From NCBI GenBank assembly GCA_031961205.1, contig JAVRLS010000030.1:1-12865 (forward strand): 12,865 bases of DNA, given 5' to 3'. The notes beneath the pieces are model-generated. The model saw only the letters and a program-made list of their open reading frames with translations. It had not been told where the DNA came from and did no database searches. Each line of letters begins with the position of its first letter. Positions within the stretch are counted from its first letter, which is position 1. Positions 1 through 6,358 of this stretch are shown piece after piece. The DNA comes from JAVRLS01 sp031961205. GTDB lineage: Archaea > Thermoplasmatota > Thermoplasmata > Thermoplasmatales > Thermoplasmataceae. The position numbers and the translations under genes are program-made.

Positions 1-213
1 GGGGACGAACTTCTATCAGCAATGGGCTTATACATAATAGACGGTATAGCAGCAGTTCTTGCTCCAATACTGTTCGTGAAGCCGGAAAGAGGGAAATATC
101 TCTATTATCTTGAGTTCGTGCTGCTGATACTTGGTACCCTGGTCGCACTGTTTATAGGATATGAAGGCATATACGGGCACCTGTCTTATTTCAAAGCATG
201 GTTCCCAAAGTAA
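1..213 (+). CDS. C-terminal end of an integral membrane protein (5' truncated)
   Basis: The reading frame is open from base 1 and ends at TAA 211-213, so the gene begins upstream of the window. The visible 70 residues hold two hydrophobic stretches, roughly residues 12-26 (IIDGIAAVLAPILFV) and 38-55 (LEFVLLILGTLVALFIGY), separated by a charged loop (KPERGKYLYY). A short polar tail ends in WFPK. This is the pattern of the last two transmembrane helices of a polytopic protein. An in-frame ATG at 22 lies inside the sequence and is unlikely to be the true start. I do not recognise the family, and too little is visible to suggest a substrate. A T-rich run follows within 10 nt and probably ends the transcript. 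Confidence 0.7.
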   Translation, partial: GDELLSAMGLYIIDGIAAVLAPILFVKPERGKYLYYLEFVLLILGTLVALFIGYEGIYGHLSYFKAWFPK

Positions 214-995
214 TAATTCATATATTTTTTTATTTTGTTCTAGTACCTTAATAAGGCCTGTACGTTGTTTTAGATGATCGTATCCAACCAGCCAAACTAA
301 TGTTCTTTATGCAGATAATATTTTATCTACAATTTTGCGTCAGTTCTATCTTATCTCCAACAGATAATTTCCTGTTTCATAATATTTATGAGTTTATCGG
401 TCATCTGCCTGCTGTATGTATATTCCTGTATGCACCCCCGGAAATCATCTATGAATTGGCAGAAAATTCCAGGTAATATTTGGCGATATCATGTAGATCA
501 GAAACCTGTAAGAGGAACCGCGGACTGAATCTATTTTATGCCATTAACATAGCCTCAAGACAGTTATCAGCAGGGAAGACAGTAAGAAAGATACGGAAAC
601 AACTTTCCTGAATACATGAACTGCATATCGTTCTTGACGTTTACTGCATCCACAAAGTATGTGATCAATAGTTGCAAAAGCATTCAACCATTCATTTTCG
701 CTGTACACGCGCACCAGCAAGCCGGACCGCCAGAACAGGATACGATTCCCTGTAATCCACCTATCGTTACTAAAATACACAAGTTTCGATAGTACTGATG
801 ATATTGCATCAGTGAAAGGCTATATAGATAAATACAGTTATAACCAGAAAAGAGGTACTATCATCAGGTTACCCAAATTAAGAGCAGTGATCATTATGTT
901 CACCTAACAGTACCCAATAATTTCTCAAGCATTCGTCTTTTCCTTTCTATCAGCATCCATGTGGTATATTCCTGAATTCAGACACCACCGGAGCC
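214..995. other. Gene-poor stretch with short inverted repeats
   Basis: About 780 bases with no gene I can support. After the T-rich terminator there is a cluster of four AGATAA/TTATCT hexamers at 313-367 and a nested inverted-repeat set at 788-867. An inverted repeat at 961-988 (GTGGT, a CTGAATTCAG palindrome, ACCAC) lies just past the stop of the minus-strand small gene. Two open frames are visible: a plus-strand ATG frame at 300-476 (58 aa, hydrophobic, ending YELAENSR) and a minus-strand GTG frame at 780-544 (78 aa, rich in W and C). Neither has a good ribosome binding site or a recognisable motif. The segment could be regulatory DNA, an unrecognised RNA or the residue of a decayed gene. 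Confidence 0.5.
222..244 (+). terminator. T-rich archaeal-type terminator after the membrane protein gene
   Basis: Nine bases after the stop codon the plus strand becomes a near-continuous T tract (atatttttttattttgttct). Oligo-T on the non-template strand is the usual termination signal for archaeal RNA polymerase, with no hairpin needed. The position directly after a gene supports the call, but it is inferred. Confidence 0.45.
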
Positions 996-1163
996 TCAAT
1001 CGCCCTCAGTTTCTATAGTTACTTTAAGATCCTTAGGTTCTGATTTGAACAAAGATTTCTTTACGTACAATGTTCCGATTACTGGATCTGATGTTGTATC
1101 TTCCTGGAATCTAAACGTATTTTTTGTGGCTCTCTCAAACTTAAATTTAACTTCTTTTTTCAT
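996..1163 (-). CDS. Small conserved-looking protein, 55 aa, function unknown
   Basis: This frame runs on the minus strand from ATG 1163 to TGA 996 and encodes 55 residues beginning MKKEVKFKFERATKNTFRFQ and ending VTIETEGD. A perfect GGAGG lies 6 nt before the ATG (1170-1174), and a TATA box (TTTATATT) lies at 1214-1221, at a fitting distance. The protein is highly charged and lacks cysteine, signal peptide or membrane segment. Alternating hydrophobic residues (VKFKF, GTLYVKK, LKVTIE) suggest a small all-beta cytosolic fold. The layout KFxxExxTKNTxRFQ...IGTLYVKKS...L.VTIE resembles, from memory, uncharacterised proteins of about 55-60 aa in diverse bacteria and archaea; no search was made. It stands alone, and the nearest genes are mtnA upstream and the membrane protein downstream. 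No function can be assigned. Confidence 0.8.
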   Translation of the reverse strand: MKKEVKFKFERATKNTFRFQEDTTSDPVIGTLYVKKSLFKSEPKDLKVTIETEGD

Positions 1164-1169
1164 AATTAG

Positions 1170-1174
1170 CCTCC
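1170..1174 (-). promoter_or_regulatory. Shine-Dalgarno site of the 55-aa gene
   Basis: On the minus strand the sequence reads GGAGG, then six bases, then ATG 1163. It is a strong match to the anti-SD at the 3' end of 16S rRNA and fixes the start of the small gene. Confidence 0.75.
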
Positions 1175-1213
1175 GTGAGATTTACTTCTCTCAGGATGTA
1201 AAACAGTTTTATG

Positions 1214-1221
1214 AATATAAA
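1214..1221 (-). promoter_or_regulatory. TATA box for the 55-aa gene
   Basis: The minus strand reads GCATTTATATTC here, with TTTATATT as the box. A start site about 25 nt downstream (near 1190) would give a leader of roughly 25-30 nt that contains the GGAGG site. Inferred from archaeal promoter geometry. Confidence 0.5.
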
Positions 1222-1337
1222 TGCTTGTTATGATGCATGTTATCTCTCCACAGACAGTACATACCAGATAAGTTTATAGGTTGCAATAAACCCGGATCAA
1301 CAGCTATTCGAATTTGCATCAGGCCCAGATCAATTGG

Positions 1338-1382
1338 CAGGACACTGCTGATAAATATCTGTTGTATCAGTATGATGTCCTG
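1338..1382. repeat. Compound inverted repeat (two nested perfect stems)
   Basis: An outer stem of 7 bp pairs CAGGACA (1338-1344) with TGTCCTG (1376-1382). Inside it, a 6-bp stem pairs CTGATA (1348-1353) with TATCAG (1365-1370) around an 11-nt loop. The stems are separated by 3 and 5 unpaired bases. No T run follows closely, so it is not a simple terminator. No known RNA family is recognised. Confidence 0.5.
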
Positions 1383-1635
1383 GGAAGTCCATCATAAGTC
1401 CTTAATCCTTTTTTCAATAATTTAAGCCGACCCGAATGAACGATAGGCAAGAAAAGAGGAGACATATTTCCCAGGAATCTTTTAAATCCGCATATATTGA
1501 AAGAACTGTCCCCGGGCGTTTCAAGAATATTCATAATGGAAATCACAGCATTAGCGAACATATTCGATTATGTTTACAGCTTTTTGCTGCACCACTGCAT
1601 CAAAGATTGAATCATGGGAAAGATGCGTAAAGACG

Positions 1636-1670
1636 TAAATATTTGTTCAAAATCTACTCTGCAACAGGTG
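1636..1670 (+). promoter_or_regulatory. mtnA promoter and Shine-Dalgarno site
   Basis: A TATA-like TAAATAT lies at 1636-1642. AGGTG at 1666-1670 sits 5 nt before ATG 1676 and matches the AGGTGAT-type SD seen elsewhere in the window. The SD is what decides the start; the TATA box is weaker. Confidence 0.5.
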
Positions 1671-1675
1671 TTGTA

Positions 1676-2698
1676 ATGAAAATAATTGTAGACGGCGAAA
1701 CAAAGATTATGAAGGCTATATGGTATGAAGATGATAATGTAAAGTTAATCGACCAGAGGAAACTCCCTGATAAATTTGAGATCTTTACGGCTGAAACTTC
1801 TGACGACATTGCATATGCAATAAAAAATATGGTTGTCAGAGGCGCCCCTGCCATAGGAATAACTGCGGCATACGGGCTGGCAATGGCAAAGAAGAAAAAT
1901 GAGGATATGGATGCGGCATCAGAAAAGATAATTAACACAAGGCCCACCGCATATGATCTTTTCAGGGCAGTAAGCTACATGAAGAATAACGGATACGAAA
2001 TGAATGCCGCAAGAAGATATGCAATGGAGATAACCGGAAGAAGCAAGAAGATAGGAGAAATTGGTAATGAACTGATAAAGGAAGGCGGAAACATACTGAC
2101 GCACTGCAACGCAGGAGCCCTTGCGGTTATCGATTGGGGAACGGCGCTTGCACCGATGAGGATTGCACATGATTCCGGCAAAAATATATTTGTCTATGTG
2201 GATGAAACCAGGCCAAGGCTTCAGGGAGCAAAGCTTACAGCCTGGGAACTCGGGCAGGAGGGCATAGACCATGCCATAATTGCGGATAATGCTGCCGGAT
2301 ACTATATGAAGAAAAAGAGCATAGATCTCGTTATCGTCGGAGCAGATCGAATAGCTTCAAACGGTGATTTTGCAAACAAGATCGGCACTTATGAGAAGGC
2401 AGTTCTTGCAAAGGTGAACGGCATACCCTTCTATGTGGCAGCACCTGGAAGCACATTCGACTTTTCAATAGATACCGGTGATAAGATACCCATTGAGGAA
2501 AGGGACGAAAACGAAGTCCTTGAGATAAACGGGTCCAGGATTGGGCCTGCGGGAAGCCACAGCAAAAATCCGGCTTTTGATGTAACGCCGCACGAATATG
2601 TTACCGGCTTCATAACTGAATACGGCATGTTCAGGCCTGAAGAACTTGGAAAATTGAAAACCCTTATGGAAAAGGATCTATTCATGAATGAAAAGTGA
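1676..2698 (+). CDS. mtnA: S-methyl-5-thioribose-1-phosphate isomerase (MtnA, aIF2B-like)
   Basis: MtnA converts methylthioribose-1-phosphate, an aldose, to methylthioribulose-1-phosphate in methylthioadenosine salvage. The 340-residue protein has the family blocks in order: VVRGAPAIGITAAYG (near 53-67), TRPTAYDLF (near 88-96), ILTHCNAGALA with the presumed catalytic cysteine at 144, VYVDETRPRLQGAKLTAWEL (173-192), VGADRIASNGD with the presumed catalytic aspartate at 224, NKIGTYEKAVLAK and PFYVAAPGSTFD. ATG 1676 is chosen because AGGTG lies 5 nt upstream. A TTG at 1643 would add 11 residues, and ATG 1709 would give a shorter protein starting MKAIWYEDDNVKLID. Related archaeal enzymes act on ribose-1,5-bisphosphate, but the motifs here are those of MtnA. 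The 3' end overlaps convergent trpS by 21 nt. Confidence 0.93.
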   Translation: MKIIVDGETKIMKAIWYEDDNVKLIDQRKLPDKFEIFTAETSDDIAYAIKNMVVRGAPAIGITAAYGLAMAKKKNEDMDAASEKIINTRPTAYDLFRAVSYMKNNGYEMNAARRYAMEITGRSKKIGEIGNELIKEGGNILTHCNAGALAVIDWGTALAPMRIAHDSGKNIFVYVDETRPRLQGAKLTAWELGQEGIDHAIIADNAAGYYMKKKSIDLVIVGADRIASNGDFANKIGTYEKAVLAKVNGIPFYVAAPGSTFDFSIDTGDKIPIEERDENEVLEINGSRIGPAGSHSKNPAFDVTPHEYVTGFITEYGMFRPEELGKLKTLMEKDLFMNEK

Positions 2699-3958
2699 AA
2701 GGTTTTCCCTTGCATTTTCCCTTTTTTCTTTCAGATCCTTAAGCATTTCGGCAATTTTTCCCGATATCTCCCTTTTGCAGAATCCGCACATTCTCTTCCC
2801 GCTTTTGCAGTCGCTGAATACCTCTGAAACATATTTATCATCTGTCATCTCGTAATTGTACACATCAAATACCGGGCATTTCTCGGGCTCTCCCCCAAGC
2901 CTCCTCTGTTCTTCCTCGGTATCGCGGCCTCCGGTCATAGCTGACATTATTTTCCTCTTCGCATCTTCCGGCTCATCGTTAAGAGAAATGAGGGAATCGG
3001 CAACGGAAGATGACATCTTCCCACCTTTCAGGCCCTTTATGAGGCGCTGATAAGTGGCAGATGGCTGAATGAATGAAAACCGGTTCCATTCGCTTTCAAT
3101 CTTGGCCAGTGATATATCAACTGCTATAACGTCTTCTGGCTTTGCATCCCCGATGTTTATCGTCCTGTATTCATAATCCTTCTTTATACTGCTGTATGCG
3201 GATCCGAGGTGTTCTATTGCTTTATCTATTGCGTTCCGTGGATCATCCTTTCCCTTTATTGATATAATCATATCTTTATTATATGCCACGTTGTAAGTCC
3301 TGAATCTCGACGCAAGATCACGCATCAGCCTTATATGGGGATCCTGGTCAAATCCAACGGGAACGATAGTAGGCAAAGGGCCGCCATAGCCTGGCAACTG
3401 GGTGTGAAGGACATCAGCAGCCTGTATCAGCGGGCTGTTGATATGAAGCAGATCGTTTGAATCACTGAATCCATAAATCGATCTCATTTCGTTCAGGTTT
3501 GTCTGGTTACCCAGGATGTATGATAGAAACTGCACATCGCTCTTTGCTGACTGAAAGTAAATATCGCAGGGCTTAAGCCCGAGGGCTATGTAATTGAGTA
3601 TATACTTGTTTATGGCAACCTCTCTTGCCTTCTCCAGGGATATTCCCCTTGTGGAATAAGACTCAAGATCTGCAACCGATATTGAAACCCTGCCTCCGAT
3701 GCTCTGGAAATATATGACCTGATCAATTGCGCTCTTGTTTCCGAGATGCATTTCTCCAGAAGGCATGAGTCCTGTCATGACGTTGAATGGTTTTTTATGA
3801 TCAACTGAATAACGAATATAATCCAGGGATCGTTGCCCTATTATTATCTTTCTCCTGAAAAGAAAATTATCGAAGTATGGATCAACATCGCCAATACCGA
3901 ACTCTTTCTTTAGGCGCTCATAATCGAAAAAATTATCCGATGACCATGGATTTATCAT
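2678..3958 (-). CDS. trpS: Tryptophanyl-tRNA synthetase (TrpRS)
   Basis: A class I aminoacyl-tRNA synthetase that charges tRNA-Trp in the cytosol. The 426-residue protein shows the ATP-binding motif as MTGLMPSG..MHLGN (HLGN at 71-74, the Asn form common in TrpRS), the signature GFDQDPHIRLMRDLA (203-217), WNRFSFIQPSATYQ (291-304) and KGGKMSSS (KMSSS at 314-318). The C-terminal part carries Cys361, 384, 391 and 394, spaced C-x22-C-x6-C-x2-C, the spacing I recall for the [4Fe-4S] cluster of Thermotoga maritima TrpRS. ATG 3958 is preferred over an upstream TTG at 3979, because a TATA box at 3982-3988 lies 24-30 nt before it, implying a leaderless mRNA. The gene is downstream of 5S rRNA on the same strand, so read-through is also possible. 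It ends inside mtnA (21-nt antiparallel overlap). Confidence 0.95.
   Translation of the reverse strand: MINPWSSDNFFDYERLKKEFGIGDVDPYFDNFLFRRKIIIGQRSLDYIRYSVDHKKPFNVMTGLMPSGEMHLGNKSAIDQVIYFQSIGGRVSISVADLESYSTRGISLEKAREVAINKYILNYIALGLKPCDIYFQSAKSDVQFLSYILGNQTNLNEMRSIYGFSDSNDLLHINSPLIQAADVLHTQLPGYGGPLPTIVPVGFDQDPHIRLMRDLASRFRTYNVAYNKDMIISIKGKDDPRNAIDKAIEHLGSAYSSIKKDYEYRTINIGDAKPEDVIAVDISLAKIESEWNRFSFIQPSATYQRLIKGLKGGKMSSSVADSLISLNDEPEDAKRKIMSAMTGGRDTEEEQRRLGGEPEKCPVFDVYNYEMTDDKYVSEVFSDCKSGKRMCGFCKREISGKIAEMLKDLKEKRENARENLSLFIHE
2706..2736 (+). terminator. Possible mtnA terminator inside the 3' end of trpS
   Basis: Just after the mtnA stop the plus strand has repeated T runs (cattttcccttttttcttt). 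On the other strand these are the Lys/Glu/Arg codons of the TrpRS tail. It may end mtnA transcripts; inferred from T-richness only. Confidence 0.3.
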
Positions 3959-3981
3959 GAGAAACCCTATGTCCAACAATG

Positions 3982-3988
3982 TTTAAAA
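3982..3988 (-). promoter_or_regulatory. TATA box for trpS
   Basis: The minus strand reads TTTTAAA, centred about 27 nt before ATG 3958, the geometry expected for leaderless archaeal mRNAs. It lies between the end of 5S rRNA and trpS. Confidence 0.5.
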
Positions 3989-3998
3989 TTTGCTATAT

Positions 3999-4011
3999 TG
4001 AAAACAAGAAA
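3999..4011 (-). terminator. T-rich stretch after 5S rRNA
   Basis: On the minus strand the bases just past the 5S 3' end read ATTTCTTGTTTTC, a plausible archaeal T-rich terminator. It is short and interrupted, so read-through into trpS cannot be excluded. Confidence 0.35.
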
Positions 4012-4012
4012 T

Positions 4013-4132
4013 GGTAACAGCATACCAGAGTTCCCGTACCCTCGCGGAATACAGTACAATTTGATACGCAATGGGCTTAACCGTCGGGTTCGGAATGAGA
4101 CCGGGTGTTTCCCCATCACTATGACCGTTGCC
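4013..4132 (-). rRNA. rrf: 5S ribosomal RNA
   Basis: The minus strand reads GGCAACGGTCATAGTGATGG at the 5' end and ends near ATGCTGTTACC, about 120 nt, the usual 5S length. Internal 5S hallmarks are present: CATTCCGAACCCGACGGTTAAG and GTACTGTATTCCGCGAGGGT. The ends pair as helix I (GGCAACGG with CTGTTACC), with one C-A mismatch and one G-U pair. A TATA box at 4153-4160 is centred about 25 nt before the first base, so the gene has its own promoter. No 16S or 23S gene or tRNA lies beside it. A solitary 5S gene is what is known from Thermoplasma, where the three rRNA genes are unlinked. The exact ends are uncertain by a few bases. Confidence 0.93.
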
Positions 4133-4152
4133 AAACCTTTATTGATCTGTCC

Positions 4153-4160
4153 TATATAAA
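4153..4160 (-). promoter_or_regulatory. TATA box of the 5S rRNA gene
   Basis: The minus strand reads TGTTTATATAGG, with TTTATATA centred about 25 nt upstream of the first base of 5S rRNA at 4132. This is textbook archaeal promoter spacing. Confidence 0.7.
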
Positions 4161-4202
4161 CATTGTTAAAGCAAGGATTGATTGATTTCCTTAAGATAAT
4201 TC

Positions 4203-4268
4203 TTTATATAGATGTACAATCGATCCCGGGTACAAACTTGCAATGCCGGAATAGTTTAAAGTTAAAAT
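4203..4268 (+). promoter_or_regulatory. Promoter region of the otsAB operon
   Basis: Two TATA-like sites are visible. TTTATATA at 4203-4210 would start RNA near 4233, with a leader of about 57 nt. TTTAAAGTTAAAAT at 4255-4268 would start RNA near 4284-4290, fitting a leaderless message from ATG 4290. The sequence does not settle which is used. Confidence 0.4.
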
Positions 4269-4289
4269 AGGATGAATTACTGTAAAATT

Positions 4290-5627
4290 ATGAGTTTTAT
4301 TATAGTCTCCAGCAGGTGCCCTCATTCCCATGACCGGACAGGAACCAGGGAGGTCAGGAGGGAAAACGTGGGTGGAGTTGCAACGGCACTTAAGAGAGCG
4401 ATTTCAAAATATGGAGGTGAATGGATATGCTGGGGCGACGGAAAACTGGACAGCCATTATATTGAAGAAAATGATGACAATTACAGGATTTCAAGAGTTA
4501 TACTGACCGCACAGGAAAAACACGGGTTCTATGACCTTTATTCAAACAGGACGCTCTGGCCTCTATTTCACTATTTCAGGGAACGCGTACTGTACGGGAA
4601 CAATGGTTTTGATATTTACAGAAGCGTGAATGAGAAATTCGTAGAAAGGATAATAAGGGATGTTAAAGATGATGACGTGATCTGGATTCACGATTACCAG
4701 CTAACGCTTGTTCCCGGGATTTTAAGGTCAAGGGGCATCAAGAACAGGATAATTTTCACATGGCATATACCATGGGTTGCGAAAGAAGTATTTGAAACGT
4801 TACCGCAGAGCAATTGCATTCTTGAAAGCCTCGAGAATGCAGACATAATAACGTTTCACACTGCAACCTACAAAAAGAATTATGAATCGCTATTTACTGA
4901 AAAACCTCCCAGCCTTGTGTACGCGATACCTCTGGGAATTGACAGCCGGTACTTTGAAAAAACGAAAGCTGCTCCTATGCACAGCTATATATTGAACGAT
5001 AAGAAGATAATATTTTCAATTGACCGGTTAGACTATACAAAAGGCCTGGTCAGCAGGGTAAGGGCCGTGGAGAACCTCATAAGGAAACATCCGGAACTGT
5101 CAGGAAAATTTGTGTACATAATGATCGTCACGCCAAGCAGGACAACGGTTTCCGATTATATTTTAATGAAACACGAACTGGAAATGAACATAGGCCGTGT
5201 AAATGGTGAGTTCGGGGGTATTTCATGGATGCCCATCCTCTATATGTACAGGAAAATATCCGACAGGTCACTCATATCATATTACAGGACTGCAGATGTG
5301 GCGCTCATAACCCCGATGATTGACGGCCTGAATCTCGTGAGCAAGGAATTTGTTGCCTCCACAGAAAAAGGTGTCCTTATAATTTCAAAGTTTGCCGGCG
5401 CAGCCCAGTTCCTGAATGGTGGAATTACTGTGAACCCGAACAACCTGGATGAGGTAGCTGATGCCATTTACAGGGCGCTGAACATGAAAGACGAGGAAAT
5501 ACGGGATCGTCTGAAAAGCATGAAAGAGGAAGTTGAAAAGAGGAACACAGACTGGTGGATAAAAAGGATTGCGGGCCTTGCCAGCAAATATAAAGAACCC
5601 GTTGGAAATGACATAAAGAATGAATGA
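4290..5627 (+). CDS. otsA: Trehalose-6-phosphate synthase (GT20 family)
   Basis: Transfers glucose from a nucleotide sugar to glucose-6-phosphate, giving trehalose-6-phosphate. The 445-residue protein follows the GT20 plan: N-terminal strand FIIVSSRCP and GGVATAL loop, YSNRTLWPLFHY (near 84-95), VIWIHDYQLTLVPG (130-143), FTWHIPW (156-162, matching the family LHIPFP), DRLDYTKGL (245-253, with the Arg and Lys that bind donor phosphates) and ITPMIDGLNLVSKEFVA (340-356, the DGMNLVAKE motif). ATG 4290 is chosen because the family begins at this first strand and a TATA-like site fits it. ATG 4272 in the same frame would add MNYCKI. The stop overlaps the otsB start (ATGAATGA), implying translational coupling. 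Donor specificity (UDP-, ADP- or GDP-glucose) cannot be read from the sequence. Confidence 0.93.
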   Translation: MSFIIVSSRCPHSHDRTGTREVRRENVGGVATALKRAISKYGGEWICWGDGKLDSHYIEENDDNYRISRVILTAQEKHGFYDLYSNRTLWPLFHYFRERVLYGNNGFDIYRSVNEKFVERIIRDVKDDDVIWIHDYQLTLVPGILRSRGIKNRIIFTWHIPWVAKEVFETLPQSNCILESLENADIITFHTATYKKNYESLFTEKPPSLVYAIPLGIDSRYFEKTKAAPMHSYILNDKKIIFSIDRLDYTKGLVSRVRAVENLIRKHPELSGKFVYIMIVTPSRTTVSDYILMKHELEMNIGRVNGEFGGISWMPILYMYRKISDRSLISYYRTADVALITPMIDGLNLVSKEFVASTEKGVLIISKFAGAAQFLNGGITVNPNNLDEVADAIYRALNMKDEEIRDRLKSMKEEVEKRNTDWWIKRIAGLASKYKEPVGNDIKNE

Positions 5628-6339
5628 AATACAGGAAATCGTTGAAGCTTTGAAAAATTACAGCCCTTACATATTCCTTGATTATGACGGGACTCTTGTG
5701 CCCATAATAATGAATCCGGAGGAAAGTTATGCCGATCCCGATCTTTTATCGATCATTGAATTGATCAGGAAAAGGTATCGCACATTTATCGTTACAGGCC
5801 GTTCTCTTGAGGAGATCAGGAAGTTTCTTCCCGTTGACATAGACCTGATCTGCTATCACGGGGCGTGCAGCGTAATACGCGGAAGAGAAAGCCGCATAGA
5901 GAATTTTGAACGGTATGTTGATGCATGCAGCGCCATATATGAAGAGACCTCGGGCTGGCCCGCACAGTTCCCCGGGCTGAGGATTTACCGTAAAAAACTT
6001 GCCGTGCTTTACCACACAGGCCTGATGGAACAGAAGCTGAAGCCAGATCTTAAGGCCAGGCTGGACTGCATAGCGGTGAAGTACGGGATGGAAATCTATA
6101 CGGGGAAAATGATCTATGAATTCAGGGTTCCGGGAGTGAACAAGGGAAATGCGATAAAAAATATAAGGGGTAATTATCCGGCACTCATAATTGGCGATGA
6201 TGAAACTGACGAAAGCTCATTTGAGGCCAATGACGACCCGTATGCGATCACGGTTAAGGTTGGATCCGGAGAAACAAAGGCAAAGTACCGGATCGAAAAT
6301 TACATTTCGGTCAGGGATCTTCTCAGGAATATAGCATAG
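5620..6339 (+). CDS. otsB: Trehalose-6-phosphate phosphatase (HAD superfamily)
   Basis: Removes the phosphate from trehalose-6-phosphate, the second and final step of the OtsA-OtsB route. The 239-residue protein has all HAD motifs: FLDYDGTLVPI with nucleophile Asp21 and acid/base Asp23, IVTGRS with Thr59, the lysine region GVNKGNAIKNI (Lys175), and IGDDETDESSFE with the metal-binding acidic residues at 193-197. A family-type cap region lies between motifs II and III. Length is usual for a single-domain archaeal or bacterial OtsB. It overlaps otsA by 8 nt and is surely in the same operon. The gene ends 19 nt from the convergent nitrilase-like gene; a short T run at 6342-6347 may terminate it. 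Confidence 0.93.
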   Translation: MNEIQEIVEALKNYSPYIFLDYDGTLVPIIMNPEESYADPDLLSIIELIRKRYRTFIVTGRSLEEIRKFLPVDIDLICYHGACSVIRGRESRIENFERYVDACSAIYEETSGWPAQFPGLRIYRKKLAVLYHTGLMEQKLKPDLKARLDCIAVKYGMEIYTGKMIYEFRVPGVNKGNAIKNIRGNYPALIIGDDETDESSFEANDDPYAITVKVGSGETKAKYRIENYISVRDLLRNIA

Positions 6340-6358
6340 CTATTTTTCCGTAGATCTA

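Larger units (their letters stand above)
1175..1665. other. Gene-free stretch with a compound hairpin
   Basis: Apart from the promoter of the 55-aa gene at one end and the mtnA promoter at the other, no gene is supported here. Open frames of about 60 codons exist on both strands (for example minus 1561-1367, with NILETPGDSSFNICGF, and plus 1436-1630), but they lack start signals and recognisable motifs. One minus-strand frame near 1640-1555 ends IFDAVVQQKAVNIIEYVR and looks protein-like, yet has no start codon with a binding site. A 45-nt compound inverted repeat lies at 1338-1382. A decayed gene or a structured RNA is possible. Confidence 0.45.

Noticed and set aside
300..476. 58-aa plus-strand hydrophobic frame ending in YAPPEIIYELAENSR
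   Set aside because: An ATG frame of this length is expected by chance in AT-rich DNA; there is no SD, no convincing TATA box and no known family.
544..780. 78-aa minus-strand frame from a GTG start
   Set aside because: No ribosome binding site, no recognisable motif and a composition rich in Trp and Cys; kept only as part of the gene-poor region.
961..988. Inverted repeat GTGGT...CTGAATTCAG...ACCAC past the 55-aa gene as a terminator
   Set aside because: The stems are short, the inner palindrome leaves almost no loop, and no T run follows on the minus strand.
1045..1233. 62-aa plus-strand frame antisense to the 55-aa gene
   Set aside because: It is the shadow of the minus-strand gene, which has SD, TATA box and a protein-like sequence.
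1367..1630. Overlapping frames on both strands at 1367-1561 (-) and 1436-1630 (+)
   Set aside because: Neither has start signals or recognisable domains; possible fragments of a decayed gene but not annotated as genes.
4203..4262. Possible tRNA or small peptide between 5S rRNA and otsA
   Set aside because: No cloverleaf, no T-arm and too short for a tRNA; the 15-codon ATG frame at 4212 has no support beyond a TATA-like box.
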